NCBI GenBank assembly: GCA_021773075.1
Contig: JAJFKT010000002.1
Span: forward strand, 159,151-223,150
DNA: 64,000 nucleotides
Direction of reading: 5' to 3'
From: Woeseiaceae bacterium
Lineage (GTDB): Bacteria; Pseudomonadota; Gammaproteobacteria; Steroidobacterales; Woeseiaceae
Shown here: positions 44,092 to 53,023 of the stretch, piece by piece
Position numbering within the stretch: position 1 is the stretch's first letter
Layout: every line of letters starts with the position of its first letter
The notes under the pieces: model-generated
What the model was told of the DNA's origin: nothing
The model's database searches: none
What the model saw: only the letters and a program-made list of their open reading frames with translations
Made by a program: the position numbers and the translations under genes

Positions 44092-45177
44092 ATGAGTCTG
44101 GACGAACTTCGCACTAACCTGTCGGCCGTTGATCGACGTCTGGTCGAATTGATTGCCGAACGGCAACGTATCGTCAGCGAAATCGGTCAATCCAAATTAT
44201 CAAGCGGCACTGGTACGCGCGACTACGCGCGCGAGAAAGACGTGCTTGATATGGGGCGGGCACAGGCCGCCGAGATGGGGGTTGATCCAGACCTGGTTGA
44301 GGGAATGTTGGAAATGCTCATTCGAACCTCGCTCGAAAGTCAGGAACGCGATCGGGTTGTTGCGGAAGGCATAGGTGACGGCCGCCATGCATTGGTCATC
44401 GGCGGCGCGGGCAAAATGGGGCGCTGGTTCGTGGATTTTTTCGCTTCGCAGGGATTTGCGACCACTGTTGCGGATCCGACTCTTGAGAACGGGCCGAACG
44501 TCTTCAAGACCTGGACTGATGCCGGCGTCGATTTCGACGTCATTGTTGTAGCCGCTCCGCTGGCGGTCTCGGGCCGAATTCTCGCGCAACTTGCGGTACT
44601 AAAACCCAAAGGACTCATATTCGACATCGGCTCACTGAAGTCACCGCTGATCGACGGGCTGAAGGAGTTGCTCGCGGCCGGATGTCGGGTAACGTCCTTG
44701 CATCCGATGTATGGCCCCGACACGCGGCTGCTTTCGGGCCGACACCTGATTTTTTGTGATGTCGGCGACGCCGACGCAACAGCCGCAGCCAAGGAGCTGT
44801 TTGCAGCGACGATGGTTGATCAGCTGGACATGGGGCTCGAAGACCATGACCGACTGATCGCCTACGTGCTGGGGCTGTCGCATGCCCTCAATATCGCCTT
44901 CTTCACCGCGTTGGCGGAAAGTGGGGAAGCAGCTCCCAAACTGGCGCAATTGTCATCAACGACCTTCGATTCGCAATTACTCGTATCGGCGGCTGTTGCA
45001 CAGGACAATCCGCATCTGTATTTTGAAATCCAGAATTTGAACAAGTTCGGGCTGGGACCGCTCGACGCATTGTGTGAAGCCGCAGGGAGAATACGTGAAT
45101 CAGTCGCGGGCGGTAATGAGGCAGCATTCGTGGAGCTCATGCAAAAGGGGCGCGATTACCTCGCATTAAGGCGATAG
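44092..45177 (+). CDS. tyrA: Chorismate mutase / prephenate dehydrogenase TyrA
   Basis: A bifunctional enzyme of tyrosine synthesis: residues 1-90 are an AroQ chorismate mutase (LDELRTNLSAVDRRLVELIAERQRIVSEIGQSK) and ~100-361 a prephenate dehydrogenase. The NAD loop is VIGGAGKMGRWFVDFF; SLHPMYGPDTRLLSGRHLIFCD and the catalytic DHDRLIAYVLGLSHALNIAFF follow. The same fusion occurs in enterics. Start ATG 44092 with only a weak AAGGAACG upstream. Confidence 0.95.
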   Translation: MSLDELRTNLSAVDRRLVELIAERQRIVSEIGQSKLSSGTGTRDYAREKDVLDMGRAQAAEMGVDPDLVEGMLEMLIRTSLESQERDRVVAEGIGDGRHALVIGGAGKMGRWFVDFFASQGFATTVADPTLENGPNVFKTWTDAGVDFDVIVVAAPLAVSGRILAQLAVLKPKGLIFDIGSLKSPLIDGLKELLAAGCRVTSLHPMYGPDTRLLSGRHLIFCDVGDADATAAAKELFAATMVDQLDMGLEDHDRLIAYVLGLSHALNIAFFTALAESGEAAPKLAQLSSTTFDSQLLVSAAVAQDNPHLYFEIQNLNKFGLGPLDALCEAAGRIRESVAGGNEAAFVELMQKGRDYLALRR

Positions 45178-45220
45178 ACAACGGGCATAACGAGACACGA
45201 GTACCAGGGAGAGGCTGCTC

Positions 45221-46321
45221 ATGAGATCGACAGAAGAACTGCAGGCGCAACTCGAAGCGGCGCACCGCCGGCTTGGCGAGCTAACCGAAGAAGTAGCTCG
45301 TAATGATGACAAGATGCAGCGCACGCAACAGCGCGAGTTAGCGCTCTTGCAGGCCGAAGACCTTGACTCGCTATTGACCGTTCTGGTTGATGGACTCAGG
45401 GTGAGTTACGGTCTTGAGTACGTGAGTGTCGTGTTATGCGATCCGGATCACGATATTCGACATCTGCTACTGGCTAACAATACTCCGGCTGAGAGCTTCG
45501 CTGATTTGCTGATCGTCGAGTCGCTCACCGGACTGGCCCCTCAGTACATCGCCTTGCACCAGCCCTGGCTCGGTGGCTTCGCCGCTTGTGATCATCAATT
45601 GATTTGTCCGAACGCGCAAGGTTTGAAGAGTATCGCCATGATTCCGTTGAAGCATCGTGGCAAGGCGATCGGTAGCATTAATCTTTGCAGTGGTGATGCG
45701 CATCGATTCACGAGCGATCATGCCAGTGACTTCCTCGCGCACCTCGGAGTCATCGCTTCATTCTGTGTCGAAAATACGGTAAATCGGGCACGTCTGCTAC
45801 GCAGCGGATTTACTGATGTACTGACGGGCTGGAACAACCGACGTTATCTCAGCTTGCGATTAGGAGAAGAGTTGGCCCGCGCGCGTCGCGATCAAACGGC
45901 AATCGTATGTCTGATGCTGGACGTTGATCACTTTAAGCGCGTGAACGATACCTGGGGACATGCCGCGGGGGATGCTGTGCTACGAGAGCTTGCGCAACGA
46001 ATCGAGTCGCAGGTACGAGCGAGTGATGTCGCAGCACGCTACGGCGGAGAAGAGTTTGTCGTGTTATTGCCCAATACAGAAGTCGGATCTGCCAGCTTGT
46101 TGGCTGAACGCGTACGCGCCTCGATCTCGAAAACGCCTTTCGAATTGCCTTGTGGGGAGTCGGTGACGGTGACGGTATCTATCGGCATCTCCGAGGTTCG
46201 CCCTGACTCAGATGAAACGGACCTCAAAACACTCGGTGATTCTTTGGTTGCGCGTGCTGACGTCGCTTTATATGCAGCGAAATCAGCTGGTCGTGATCGG
46301 GTTATCGTAGAGGCTGCGTAA
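45221..46321 (+). CDS. Diguanylate cyclase with an N-terminal DUF484/GAF-type sensor
   Basis: 366 residues, cytosolic. A short coiled coil (3-40) leads into a GAF/DUF484-like domain (~45-190). The GGDEF domain is active: GGEEF at 275-279 and an inhibitory RxxD site at 266-269 (RASD), so it should make cyclic di-GMP and be product inhibited. LTGWNNRRYLSLRL opens the domain. The stop codon shares a base with the next gene's ATG (TAATG), so they are coupled. Its effect on pilus motility would fit the neighbouring pil genes, by inference. Confidence 0.93.
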   Translation: MRSTEELQAQLEAAHRRLGELTEEVARNDDKMQRTQQRELALLQAEDLDSLLTVLVDGLRVSYGLEYVSVVLCDPDHDIRHLLLANNTPAESFADLLIVESLTGLAPQYIALHQPWLGGFAACDHQLICPNAQGLKSIAMIPLKHRGKAIGSINLCSGDAHRFTSDHASDFLAHLGVIASFCVENTVNRARLLRSGFTDVLTGWNNRRYLSLRLGEELARARRDQTAIVCLMLDVDHFKRVNDTWGHAAGDAVLRELAQRIESQVRASDVAARYGGEEFVVLLPNTEVGSASLLAERVRASISKTPFELPCGESVTVTVSIGISEVRPDSDETDLKTLGDSLVARADVALYAAKSAGRDRVIVEAA

Positions 46322-47211
46322 TGCGAATTTCAGGTGCTATCGTCTTACTTCTGGTGCTGGTCGCCTGCGATGGCCCGCAAACACCAACCGGGCCGCCGCT
46401 CGTTGTCTATTCCTCCGAAGATGATCCGGCGAATCTTCCTGAGCTTCTCAACGCATTTACTGCAGAGACCGGGATACCTGTCGCAACAGTGCTGGGCCGG
46501 TCGCAGGCCAACACTGATGTAGTCATTGCAAAGACCGGCACGGCCGCCGATGTCTTGATCACATCAAACATCGCAGACATTTGGCGCGCCGGTGACAAGG
46601 GGGCGCTGCGCCCAGTCGAGCGTGAAACACTCGAAATCGTGCCGGCATTTCTAAAGGATCCGGACGGTTTTTGGGTTGCTCTGCAACAGCGAATTGCTGT
46701 GATAGTGGTTTCGACAACGATTGACGATCATCTGGACGGGGATTTCAGAGCATTGGCCAGGCCTCCTTACGAAGGCCGCTTATGTCTTTCATCGATCAAA
46801 AACTCGATGAATCAGGCTTTGATCGCGATGCTGATCGAAGACTATGGCCTGAAGCCTGCCGAGCGAGTTGTGCGAGGGTGGATCCGGAATCTCGCGGCGC
46901 CTCCCTTCGCAACCGAAGAGCTTCTGATCGCGGCACTCGAGTCAGGTGTGTGCGAATTCGGGATCATATCTGAAGCGTCGAATACAACCGGTATGGCAAC
47001 TACGGGTGGTGCACCGATTTACTTCGATGTCTCGGCGATGGGCGTAGGAAGACATGCGAACAGTCCGGCACGCGCGCAGCAACTGATTGCCTGGCTGGTC
47101 GCTAATAAGCTGCTCGCGGACCCACCAGAGTCGACTGGCCACAATATCGGCATCGCGGGATGGAGAAATCGTGACGTTATTTTGCTTGCTGAACGTGTGG
47201 GTTATCGCTAG
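46321..47211 (+). CDS. Solute-binding lipoprotein, iron(III)-type (orphan)
   Basis: 296 residues with a lipobox VLVAC (Cys16). The mature part matches periplasmic iron(III)-type binding proteins: LVVYSSEDDPANLPELLNAFTAETGI, RSQANTDVVIAKTGTAADVLITSNIADIW and YEGRLCLSSIKNSMNQALIAMLIEDYG. No permease or ATPase gene is adjacent, and it is translationally coupled to a diguanylate cyclase. So it may be a sensor for the cyclase rather than a transporter part. Iron-ligand residues cannot be judged by eye. Confidence 0.85.
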   Translation: MRISGAIVLLLVLVACDGPQTPTGPPLVVYSSEDDPANLPELLNAFTAETGIPVATVLGRSQANTDVVIAKTGTAADVLITSNIADIWRAGDKGALRPVERETLEIVPAFLKDPDGFWVALQQRIAVIVVSTTIDDHLDGDFRALARPPYEGRLCLSSIKNSMNQALIAMLIEDYGLKPAERVVRGWIRNLAAPPFATEELLIAALESGVCEFGIISEASNTTGMATTGGAPIYFDVSAMGVGRHANSPARAQQLIAWLVANKLLADPPESTGHNIGIAGWRNRDVILLAERVGYR

Positions 47212-47305
47212 CGCCTTTTGATATCGGACCGGCGAAAAATCTCCTGCTGCGCTTAGCGGTGGTTCGTGTAAAGTAAGCGGCAGTTAGAGTTTAAGCACGG
47301 TTGCA

Positions 47306-47884
47306 ATGAGCAACGATTGGATAGACGCCGAAGGGTTTCGCGCGAACGTCGGCATCATCCTTGCGAACCCCGACAACAAGCTCATGCTTGGCGGTCGGGT
47401 AGGTGCCAAGGGTTGGCAGTTTCCGCAAGGTGGGATGTTGGTAGGCGAGGAGCCCGTCGAAGCAATGTTTCGTGAGCTGCACGAAGAGGTTGGACTCGTT
47501 GAGTCCGATGTCGAGGTGCTGGATGTAAGTGCTGACTGGTTGCGCTACAAATTGCCGGACAAATTTATCCGCCGCCACAGCCTGCCCCTATGTATCGGCC
47601 AAAAACAACGCTGGTTCATGCTGCGCCTCCTCTCGGATGACGATGCAGTGCGTTTTGATCGCTGTGACAAACCGGAATTTGACCGCATCCGCTGGGTCGA
47701 CTTTTGGCGCCCGGTAAATGAAGTCATCTACTTCAAGCGACGCGTCTACGCGCGTGCATTGCACGAGTTGGGGCCGACATTGCACCCGGACGGCCTTCCG
47801 CCACGCCCACGCTGGTGGCCGAAACGCTGGCGAGCGGTTTTTGATAAGGATATCGACGTTACAACCGACAAAACCGACGCGTGA
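47306..47884 (+). CDS. rppH: RNA pyrophosphohydrolase RppH
   Basis: Removes pyrophosphate from mRNA 5' ends, which triggers RNase E decay. 192 residues. The Nudix box GGMLVGEEPVEAMFRELHEEVGL is at 42-64, with the typical GFRANVGIILAN, GWQFPQGG and KRRVYARALHELGP. The C-terminal tail (PPRPRWWPKRWRAVF) is basic. Upstream 94 bases hold no clear promoter. Confidence 0.95.
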   Translation: MSNDWIDAEGFRANVGIILANPDNKLMLGGRVGAKGWQFPQGGMLVGEEPVEAMFRELHEEVGLVESDVEVLDVSADWLRYKLPDKFIRRHSLPLCIGQKQRWFMLRLLSDDDAVRFDRCDKPEFDRIRWVDFWRPVNEVIYFKRRVYARALHELGPTLHPDGLPPRPRWWPKRWRAVFDKDIDVTTDKTDA

Positions 47885-47974
47885 TTTCTTGCCATTCCGT
47901 GACCTGGCGCACTTCTGTTCACTCGGGTAGCGGCGTAACATAACGTCTTTCCGGTACGAGCGGACAATATTAAC

Positions 47975-48694
47975 TTGGCTATTAAGTCTCCCTATCAGCA
48001 ACACAGTACGGCCAGAACCCTGGTGGGCCGGGCCGTTATCGTGGCACTGGTTATCGTTAGTTCGTACCTGGTGTTCGAGTTTGGCCGTATCCGAGCGGGT
48101 TACGATATCGTCGAGGCAGGCAATATCAGTCAGGCCTATGAAGATCACATTATGCGTCTCGACGACGAAATCATTGATTTAAAGCAACAGGTTGCGACTC
48201 TTGAGACGAATCGTGATGTGGACCGGGAATCGTATAAAGAGGTCGAGATAGAGCTCACAACGCTGCAGGCCAAGATTCAGGAGCAGCGCGATGCAATTGG
48301 GTTTTACCGTGGCATCGTGTCGCCATCCGATGGAAATTCCGGGCTGCGCGTTCAGGATCTGAAACTCACGCGCGGCAAAGCCGAACGAGAATTTACTGTG
48401 CGGCTCGTCCTGGTGCAGGCGATGAAACACGATCGAAAGGTGTCAGGTGACGTCAATCTCAGCATCATTGGAGATCAGAACGGTGTTGAAACGACTTACG
48501 CCTTAACGCAGTTGATTCCAGATGACGCCGATAAGGCCTGGGCATTTTCGTTCCGCTATTTTCAGAATTTCGATCGCCAATTGATATTGCCGGACGGATT
48601 TACGCCAGACCGCATCACAGTTGAGGTACGATCGCGCACGCGTTCGATATCAAGCATAGAAGAGAGCTTTGCCTGGGCGACCAGTCAGGGCTAG
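47975..48694 (+). CDS. DUF6776 membrane coiled-coil protein
   Basis: 239 residues from a TTG at 47975 (a weak GAGCGG stands well upstream). One N-terminal membrane helix (~19-37), a periplasmic coiled coil (48-105) and a beta-rich C-terminal domain (SGLRVQDLKLTRGKAEREFTVRLVLVQA, WAFSFRYFQNFDRQLILPDGFTPDRITVEVRS). This is the arrangement I know as DUF6776, often next to a bactofilin as here (36 bases). Function unknown; a periplasmic envelope partner of the bactofilin is inference. Confidence 0.75.
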   Translation: MAIKSPYQQHSTARTLVGRAVIVALVIVSSYLVFEFGRIRAGYDIVEAGNISQAYEDHIMRLDDEIIDLKQQVATLETNRDVDRESYKEVEIELTTLQAKIQEQRDAIGFYRGIVSPSDGNSGLRVQDLKLTRGKAEREFTVRLVLVQAMKHDRKVSGDVNLSIIGDQNGVETTYALTQLIPDDADKAWAFSFRYFQNFDRQLILPDGFTPDRITVEVRSRTRSISSIEESFAWATSQG

Positions 48695-48730
48695 CAAAAC
48701 AAGCCGCCAAGCGGTATCACGGAGAACCAG

Positions 48731-49153
48731 ATGTTCGGCAAAAAAAATAGCAGACACACGGTTGTAGAGACGCTCGTCGGGTCGAACAGCAAGTTAAACG
48801 GCGATTTGCACTTCAAGGGTGGCTGCCACGTCGACGGCACGGTCAGAGGTAACGTATCGGCGGACCCGGACACGGAGTCTGCGCTGAGTATTAGTGATAT
48901 CGGCACCGTGGACGGCGGTGTCACGGTTCCGTACGTGATTCTGAACGGCATCGTCAAAGGCGATGTTTTCGCCAGTCAGCGGGTTGAACTCGGTTCAACT
49001 GCACGCGTCATAGGCAATGTGTATTACAATCTGATCCAAATGGCAGAAGGTGCCGAAATTAACGGTAAACTGGTACATCAGCCGGAAGGCCAGGTACCGC
49101 TTCTGGAGCAGACCAACCGAATGGACGAGCAAGCAGCGGCGTCCGGCGAGTAG
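48731..49153 (+). CDS. Bactofilin
   Basis: A polymer-forming cytoskeletal protein of 140 residues. The central right-handed beta-helix domain (~12-110: [63 protein letters not shown]) shows the repeated G-D-V/G-N-V turns. The tails are flexible and hydrophilic. Bactofilins form membrane-linked filaments that localise wall enzymes or pili. It is cotranscribed with the DUF6776 gene and, 7 bases later, erpA. Confidence 0.93.
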   Translation: MFGKKNSRHTVVETLVGSNSKLNGDLHFKGGCHVDGTVRGNVSADPDTESALSISDIGTVDGGVTVPYVILNGIVKGDVFASQRVELGSTARVIGNVYYNLIQMAEGAEINGKLVHQPEGQVPLLEQTNRMDEQAAASGE

Positions 49154-49160
49154 ATTAAAA

Positions 49161-49520
49161 ATGGACACAGCAATAACAAGCGCACCCCCCCCACCCAGTG
49201 TCGTTTTTACCGACGCGGCAGCGCACAAGGTAGGCGAACTGATCACTGAAGAGGAAAACCCCAATCTCAAGTTGCGGGTATTTATCTCGGGTGGCGGTTG
49301 TTCAGGTTTTCAGTACGGATTCACCTTCGATGAAAGTGTGGAAGACGGCGATAGCCAGGTTGAGAACCAGGGTGTGATGTTGCTGATCGATCCGATGAGC
49401 GTGCAGTATTTGATGGGCGCCGAGATCGATTACAAGGAAGACCTGCAGGGAGCGCAGTTCATTATTCGGAACCCGAATGCACAAACCACCTGCGGCTGTG
49501 GATCGTCCTTTACCGTCTGA
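49161..49520 (+). CDS. erpA: Iron-sulfur cluster insertion protein ErpA
   Basis: An A-type carrier that hands [4Fe-4S] clusters to apoproteins such as IspG/IspH. 119 residues from the ATG at 49161. The three cluster cysteines are Cys47 ([11 protein letters not shown]), Cys111 and Cys113 (TTCGCGSSF). Its last 44 bases overlap the ppx reading frame on the same strand. erpA sits next to the bactofilin in Pseudomonas also. Confidence 0.95.
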   Translation: MDTAITSAPPPPSVVFTDAAAHKVGELITEEENPNLKLRVFISGGGCSGFQYGFTFDESVEDGDSQVENQGVMLLIDPMSVQYLMGAEIDYKEDLQGAQFIIRNPNAQTTCGCGSSFTV

Positions 49521-51027
49521 GAACAGCCAGCCAGAAATAATTGCGGGCGTCGACCTCGGCTCGAACAGCTTTCATATGGTTGTTGGTGAGCTGCGCCACG
49601 GACAACTCGCAATCATCGACCGTATCAAGGAAACCGTCAGGCTCGCAGAGGGCCTCTCGGCCAGCGGCGATTTATCCCCCGATGCTCGTAAGCGAGCGCT
49701 CGATTGCCTGTCACGTTTCGGTGAGCGACTCCGGGAAATGCAGGCGGGGAGCGTGCGCGCGGCTGGCACCAGCACCATCCGCCGAGCGCGCGAGGACTCA
49801 GGGTTCATGACCGAAGCCGAAGCGCTACTCGGCCACCCCATTGACGTTATTTCCGGCATTGAAGAAGCGCGACTGGTCTATAACGGCGTGACTCACAGTC
49901 TGCCCCCGACCGAGGGTATGCGCCTGGTAACCGACATCGGTGGCGGCAGCACTGAAATCATCCTCGGTCAGGCGTCGAATCCTAAGGCACTTGAGAGCCT
50001 GCACATGGGCTGTGTATCAATGACTGAGCGCTTTTTCCCCAACGGCGAAATAACGCGCGCAGGGTTTAATAAGGCGCGCATGGCTGCGCGCCTTGAGTTG
50101 CGGCCGGTGAAGGCGTTTTTCCGCGGTGCTGCCGACATTGAGGCTATCGGCACCTCAGGAACTATCCTGTCGGTCGAGAGTGTTGCCCAAGCACTCGACC
50201 TTGCCGAATCTGTCATTACATTAAACACCGTTGAAGCCTTAATCGAGCGTGTGCTTGAGTTCGGGAGTACGAGCGATTTGTCGCTAAAAGGATTGTCGGA
50301 CCGTCGTGCGCAGGTTTGGCCGGGCGGTTTGTCCATTCTTGCCGAGCTGTTTAACACCCTGAGATTTGAGGAAATGAGAATTTCCGATGGTGCGGTGCGC
50401 GAGGGTCTTCTTTACGACTTGCTCGGTCGTTTGCAGCATGAGGATGCGCGAGAGCGAACCGTCAGGGCCATGGTGTCGAGGTATCAGGTCGACGAACAGC
50501 AAGCCGAGCGGGTCTACAGGACTGGAACCGACATCCTGTCGCAATGCGCTGAGGCGTGGCGTCTCGACAATGGCCTTGCCACAAGGACGCTCAAATGGGC
50601 GGCTAGCCTGCATGAGATCGGTCTGGATATTTCGCATGACGGATATCAACGTCATGGCGCCTACATTGTAGAAAACGCCGACATGCCGGGGTTTCCCAGA
50701 GCAGAGCAACGTTTACTCGCCGCCCTGATCGGCGGACAACGGCATGCGATCAACCAGGGAAGCCTCAAATCACTGCCGCGAACGTGGAGAACATTGGGGC
50801 TTCGGCTCTTGATGATCTTGCGACTTGCTGTGCTCCTGAATCGTAGTCGCAGTGCGGCGGAACTACCGACGCCAGTGGTGTCAGCGAGCGAGGATGGTCT
50901 TAGCATCAGCTTTGATGCGGATTGGCTTGCCGAGAATCCGTTGACGATAGCTGATCTTGAGCGAGAACAGGGCTACCTGACACAAATTGGCTATAAGCTA
51001 GTAACTGTTGGAGCAATTCGACAATAG
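49477..51027 (+). CDS. ppx: Exopolyphosphatase (Ppx/GppA family)
   Basis: Degrades polyphosphate from the ends; GppA-type members also convert pppGpp to ppGpp. 516 residues. The ASKHA ATPase fold shows [24 protein letters not shown]-type [28 protein letters not shown] and [14 protein letters not shown]; the C-terminal HD-like domain has [29 protein letters not shown]. The ATG at 49477 lies inside erpA; a GTG at 49498 is an alternative start. Ppx and ppk1 lie 5 kb apart in opposite directions. Confidence 0.93.
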   Translation: MHKPPAAVDRPLPSENSQPEIIAGVDLGSNSFHMVVGELRHGQLAIIDRIKETVRLAEGLSASGDLSPDARKRALDCLSRFGERLREMQAGSVRAAGTSTIRRAREDSGFMTEAEALLGHPIDVISGIEEARLVYNGVTHSLPPTEGMRLVTDIGGGSTEIILGQASNPKALESLHMGCVSMTERFFPNGEITRAGFNKARMAARLELRPVKAFFRGAADIEAIGTSGTILSVESVAQALDLAESVITLNTVEALIERVLEFGSTSDLSLKGLSDRRAQVWPGGLSILAELFNTLRFEEMRISDGAVREGLLYDLLGRLQHEDARERTVRAMVSRYQVDEQQAERVYRTGTDILSQCAEAWRLDNGLATRTLKWAASLHEIGLDISHDGYQRHGAYIVENADMPGFPRAEQRLLAALIGGQRHAINQGSLKSLPRTWRTLGLRLLMILRLAVLLNRSRSAAELPTPVVSASEDGLSISFDADWLAENPLTIADLEREQGYLTQIGYKLVTVGAIRQ

Positions 51028-51038
51028 AGGAGTGTGTT

Positions 51039-52991
51039 TTGCGACGCGTATTTGTAACCTTGATTTTGGTGATCGTTGTAGCGCTGTTGCCAACGGCGGA
51101 GGGGTTCGCAGCCCCGCCTGCAGAAGCCTTTGCGCGACTTCCGTCGTTTTCGGATTTGGCTATTTCTCCCGGTGGTAAGTATTTTGTTGCTCGGGTCAAT
51201 ACGGGCAATGGATACTCAATCAAGATTTTCAACTTTGAATCCGGCGGGCTGGAGGTGATTTACAGCATTAACGAAGACGATGATTTGTCGATCGCCTGGT
51301 TCGAGTGGGTATCGGATACAACGTTGGTCGCAAGTATCGCATTTAGCTCCAAGCGCCGAGCTCGAGTTATCGTGCAGACGCAGGAAAGGCGGTTAATATC
51401 GATCGACGCAACAACATCAACCGCAATACCCTTGTTTCGCGATCATCGAGACGAATTTCCGGTACAAATTCAAGACCGGGTCGTATCGTTTCTTTCGGAT
51501 GATCCAGACCATATTCTTGTTCAATATTCGACGTCGGATCCCAAAAGTCCGAACGTTTATCAGGTCGACGTCAGAAAAACCAAATCCCACAAAAGGGTCC
51601 TTCGCGGTCGGGGTGGTGTATACCATTGGATGGCTGACGCCGAAGGCGACGTAAGATTGGGCTCGGGCCTGAAGAAAGAAAAAACGCCGTACCTCACGAT
51701 TCGTCCGAAGGCGGAGAAAAAATGGAAAGACTTTTCACATCGCGTAAACACCGAGAACTCTACGTTCCAGCCGATCTCATTCTCAAACTACCCGGATAAA
51801 ATATACGTACGCTCAAATCACGAAGGTGATCCTTTAGGCTTGTACCTATTCGATATCGTGACCGACGAGTTTGGAGAGCTGATATACAAGCACGCATCGG
51901 TCGATATTAGTTCTGTTCAGCAAGATGAAAATACAGCCGAGTTACTTTCAGTCAATTTCGTCGATGATGATGTGGAAACAGTTCGTTTTGCAGAGCGACC
52001 GATTCAGGAAAGAATCATCGCGTTCCAACAGCAGGTGGGTGAGTACGACGTATCTACTCGTTCGGTTTCCAAAGATGGCAATTTCGCAGTACTAAAGTTA
52101 TCGAGTGAGGCTGATGCTGGAGCCTACTACTTGTTCAATGGACGTGACAACAAAGTGGTTTCATTGCCGCCGCAGTATCCGGATCTCGCCGACGGATACT
52201 TGGGAAGGACGCTCGCAAGTGAGTACGAAGCCCGCGATGGCTTAATGATACCGGCATATATCACCCTGCCGCCGGGTTATGAGTCAATGGAGGACGTAGA
52301 TAACATTCCGTTCATCATTCATCCTCATGGCGGGCCCGGAGCGAGGGACTTCATGCGATTCAGTTTCGATGTGCAGTTTCTTGTTTCGCGGGGTTACGGC
52401 GTACTACAAATGAATTACCGCGGTTCGACAGGATACGGTCAGGCTTTCAAAGATGCAGGAAAGCGAGAGTGGGGTCAGGCGATGCAGGACGATATTACTG
52501 ATGGCGTCGAGTGGCTCGTCGCAAATAACTACGCGGATCCCAATCGAGTTGCGATTGTTGGTGGCTCCTATGGTGGCTACGCAGCGCTCATGGGTGTGGT
52601 CAAGACACCGGATTTGTATCAGTGTGCTGTAAGCTTTGCTGGTGTAACCGATTTGCCAGATTTACTGGCACGGAAAAATAACTACATCGGAGGAAGGTAC
52701 AGAACTCGCTTTATCGGTGACCTCTGGAAGGATCGAAAAATGCTGGCCGCAAATTCCCCGGCGAGACGCGCTATCGAGATCAAGGTCCCCGTTTTGTTGA
52801 TGCACGGTAGCGACGACACGGTGGTCGACATACGCCAATCCACTGACATGGCGAAACAACTAAAAAAATACGCCAAGAGGCACAGGTTTGTTGAGTTTGA
52901 AAAAGGCGACCACCACCTGAGTCTTTTCAAGAATCGCCTTCGCTATCTTACTGAAATGGATACATTCCTCACCACTTGCCTGAACAACTGA
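51039..52991 (+). CDS. Secreted S9 family prolyl oligopeptidase
   Basis: 650 residues. The start is a TTG at 51039, six bases after AGAGGAG. A signal peptide (to about AAP27) and a beta-propeller (~28-410) precede the alpha/beta-hydrolase domain. The triad is Ser510 (GGSYGGYAA), Asp593 (HGSDDTVVD) and His625 or 626 (KGDHHLS). It differs widely from the other S9 peptidase of this window. It starts 11 bases after ppx and may be read with it, though its codon use and the neighbours look like accessory DNA. Confidence 0.92.
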   Translation: MRRVFVTLILVIVVALLPTAEGFAAPPAEAFARLPSFSDLAISPGGKYFVARVNTGNGYSIKIFNFESGGLEVIYSINEDDDLSIAWFEWVSDTTLVASIAFSSKRRARVIVQTQERRLISIDATTSTAIPLFRDHRDEFPVQIQDRVVSFLSDDPDHILVQYSTSDPKSPNVYQVDVRKTKSHKRVLRGRGGVYHWMADAEGDVRLGSGLKKEKTPYLTIRPKAEKKWKDFSHRVNTENSTFQPISFSNYPDKIYVRSNHEGDPLGLYLFDIVTDEFGELIYKHASVDISSVQQDENTAELLSVNFVDDDVETVRFAERPIQERIIAFQQQVGEYDVSTRSVSKDGNFAVLKLSSEADAGAYYLFNGRDNKVVSLPPQYPDLADGYLGRTLASEYEARDGLMIPAYITLPPGYESMEDVDNIPFIIHPHGGPGARDFMRFSFDVQFLVSRGYGVLQMNYRGSTGYGQAFKDAGKREWGQAMQDDITDGVEWLVANNYADPNRVAIVGGSYGGYAALMGVVKTPDLYQCAVSFAGVTDLPDLLARKNNYIGGRYRTRFIGDLWKDRKMLAANSPARRAIEIKVPVLLMHGSDDTVVDIRQSTDMAKQLKKYAKRHRFVEFEKGDHHLSLFKNRLRYLTEMDTFLTTCLNN

Positions 52992-52993
52992 CG

Positions 52994-53018
52994 AAAAAAG
53001 GGACCCCGAAGGGCCCCC
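52994..53018 (-). terminator. Intrinsic terminator after the VIT/VWA gene
   Basis: Read on the minus strand: GGGGCCC-TTCG-GGGTCCC-TTTTTT, a GC-rich stem with one G-U pair, a UUCG tetraloop and six T. It lies immediately downstream of the VIT/VWA stop. Confidence 0.88.
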
Positions 53019-53023
53019 AAGCG

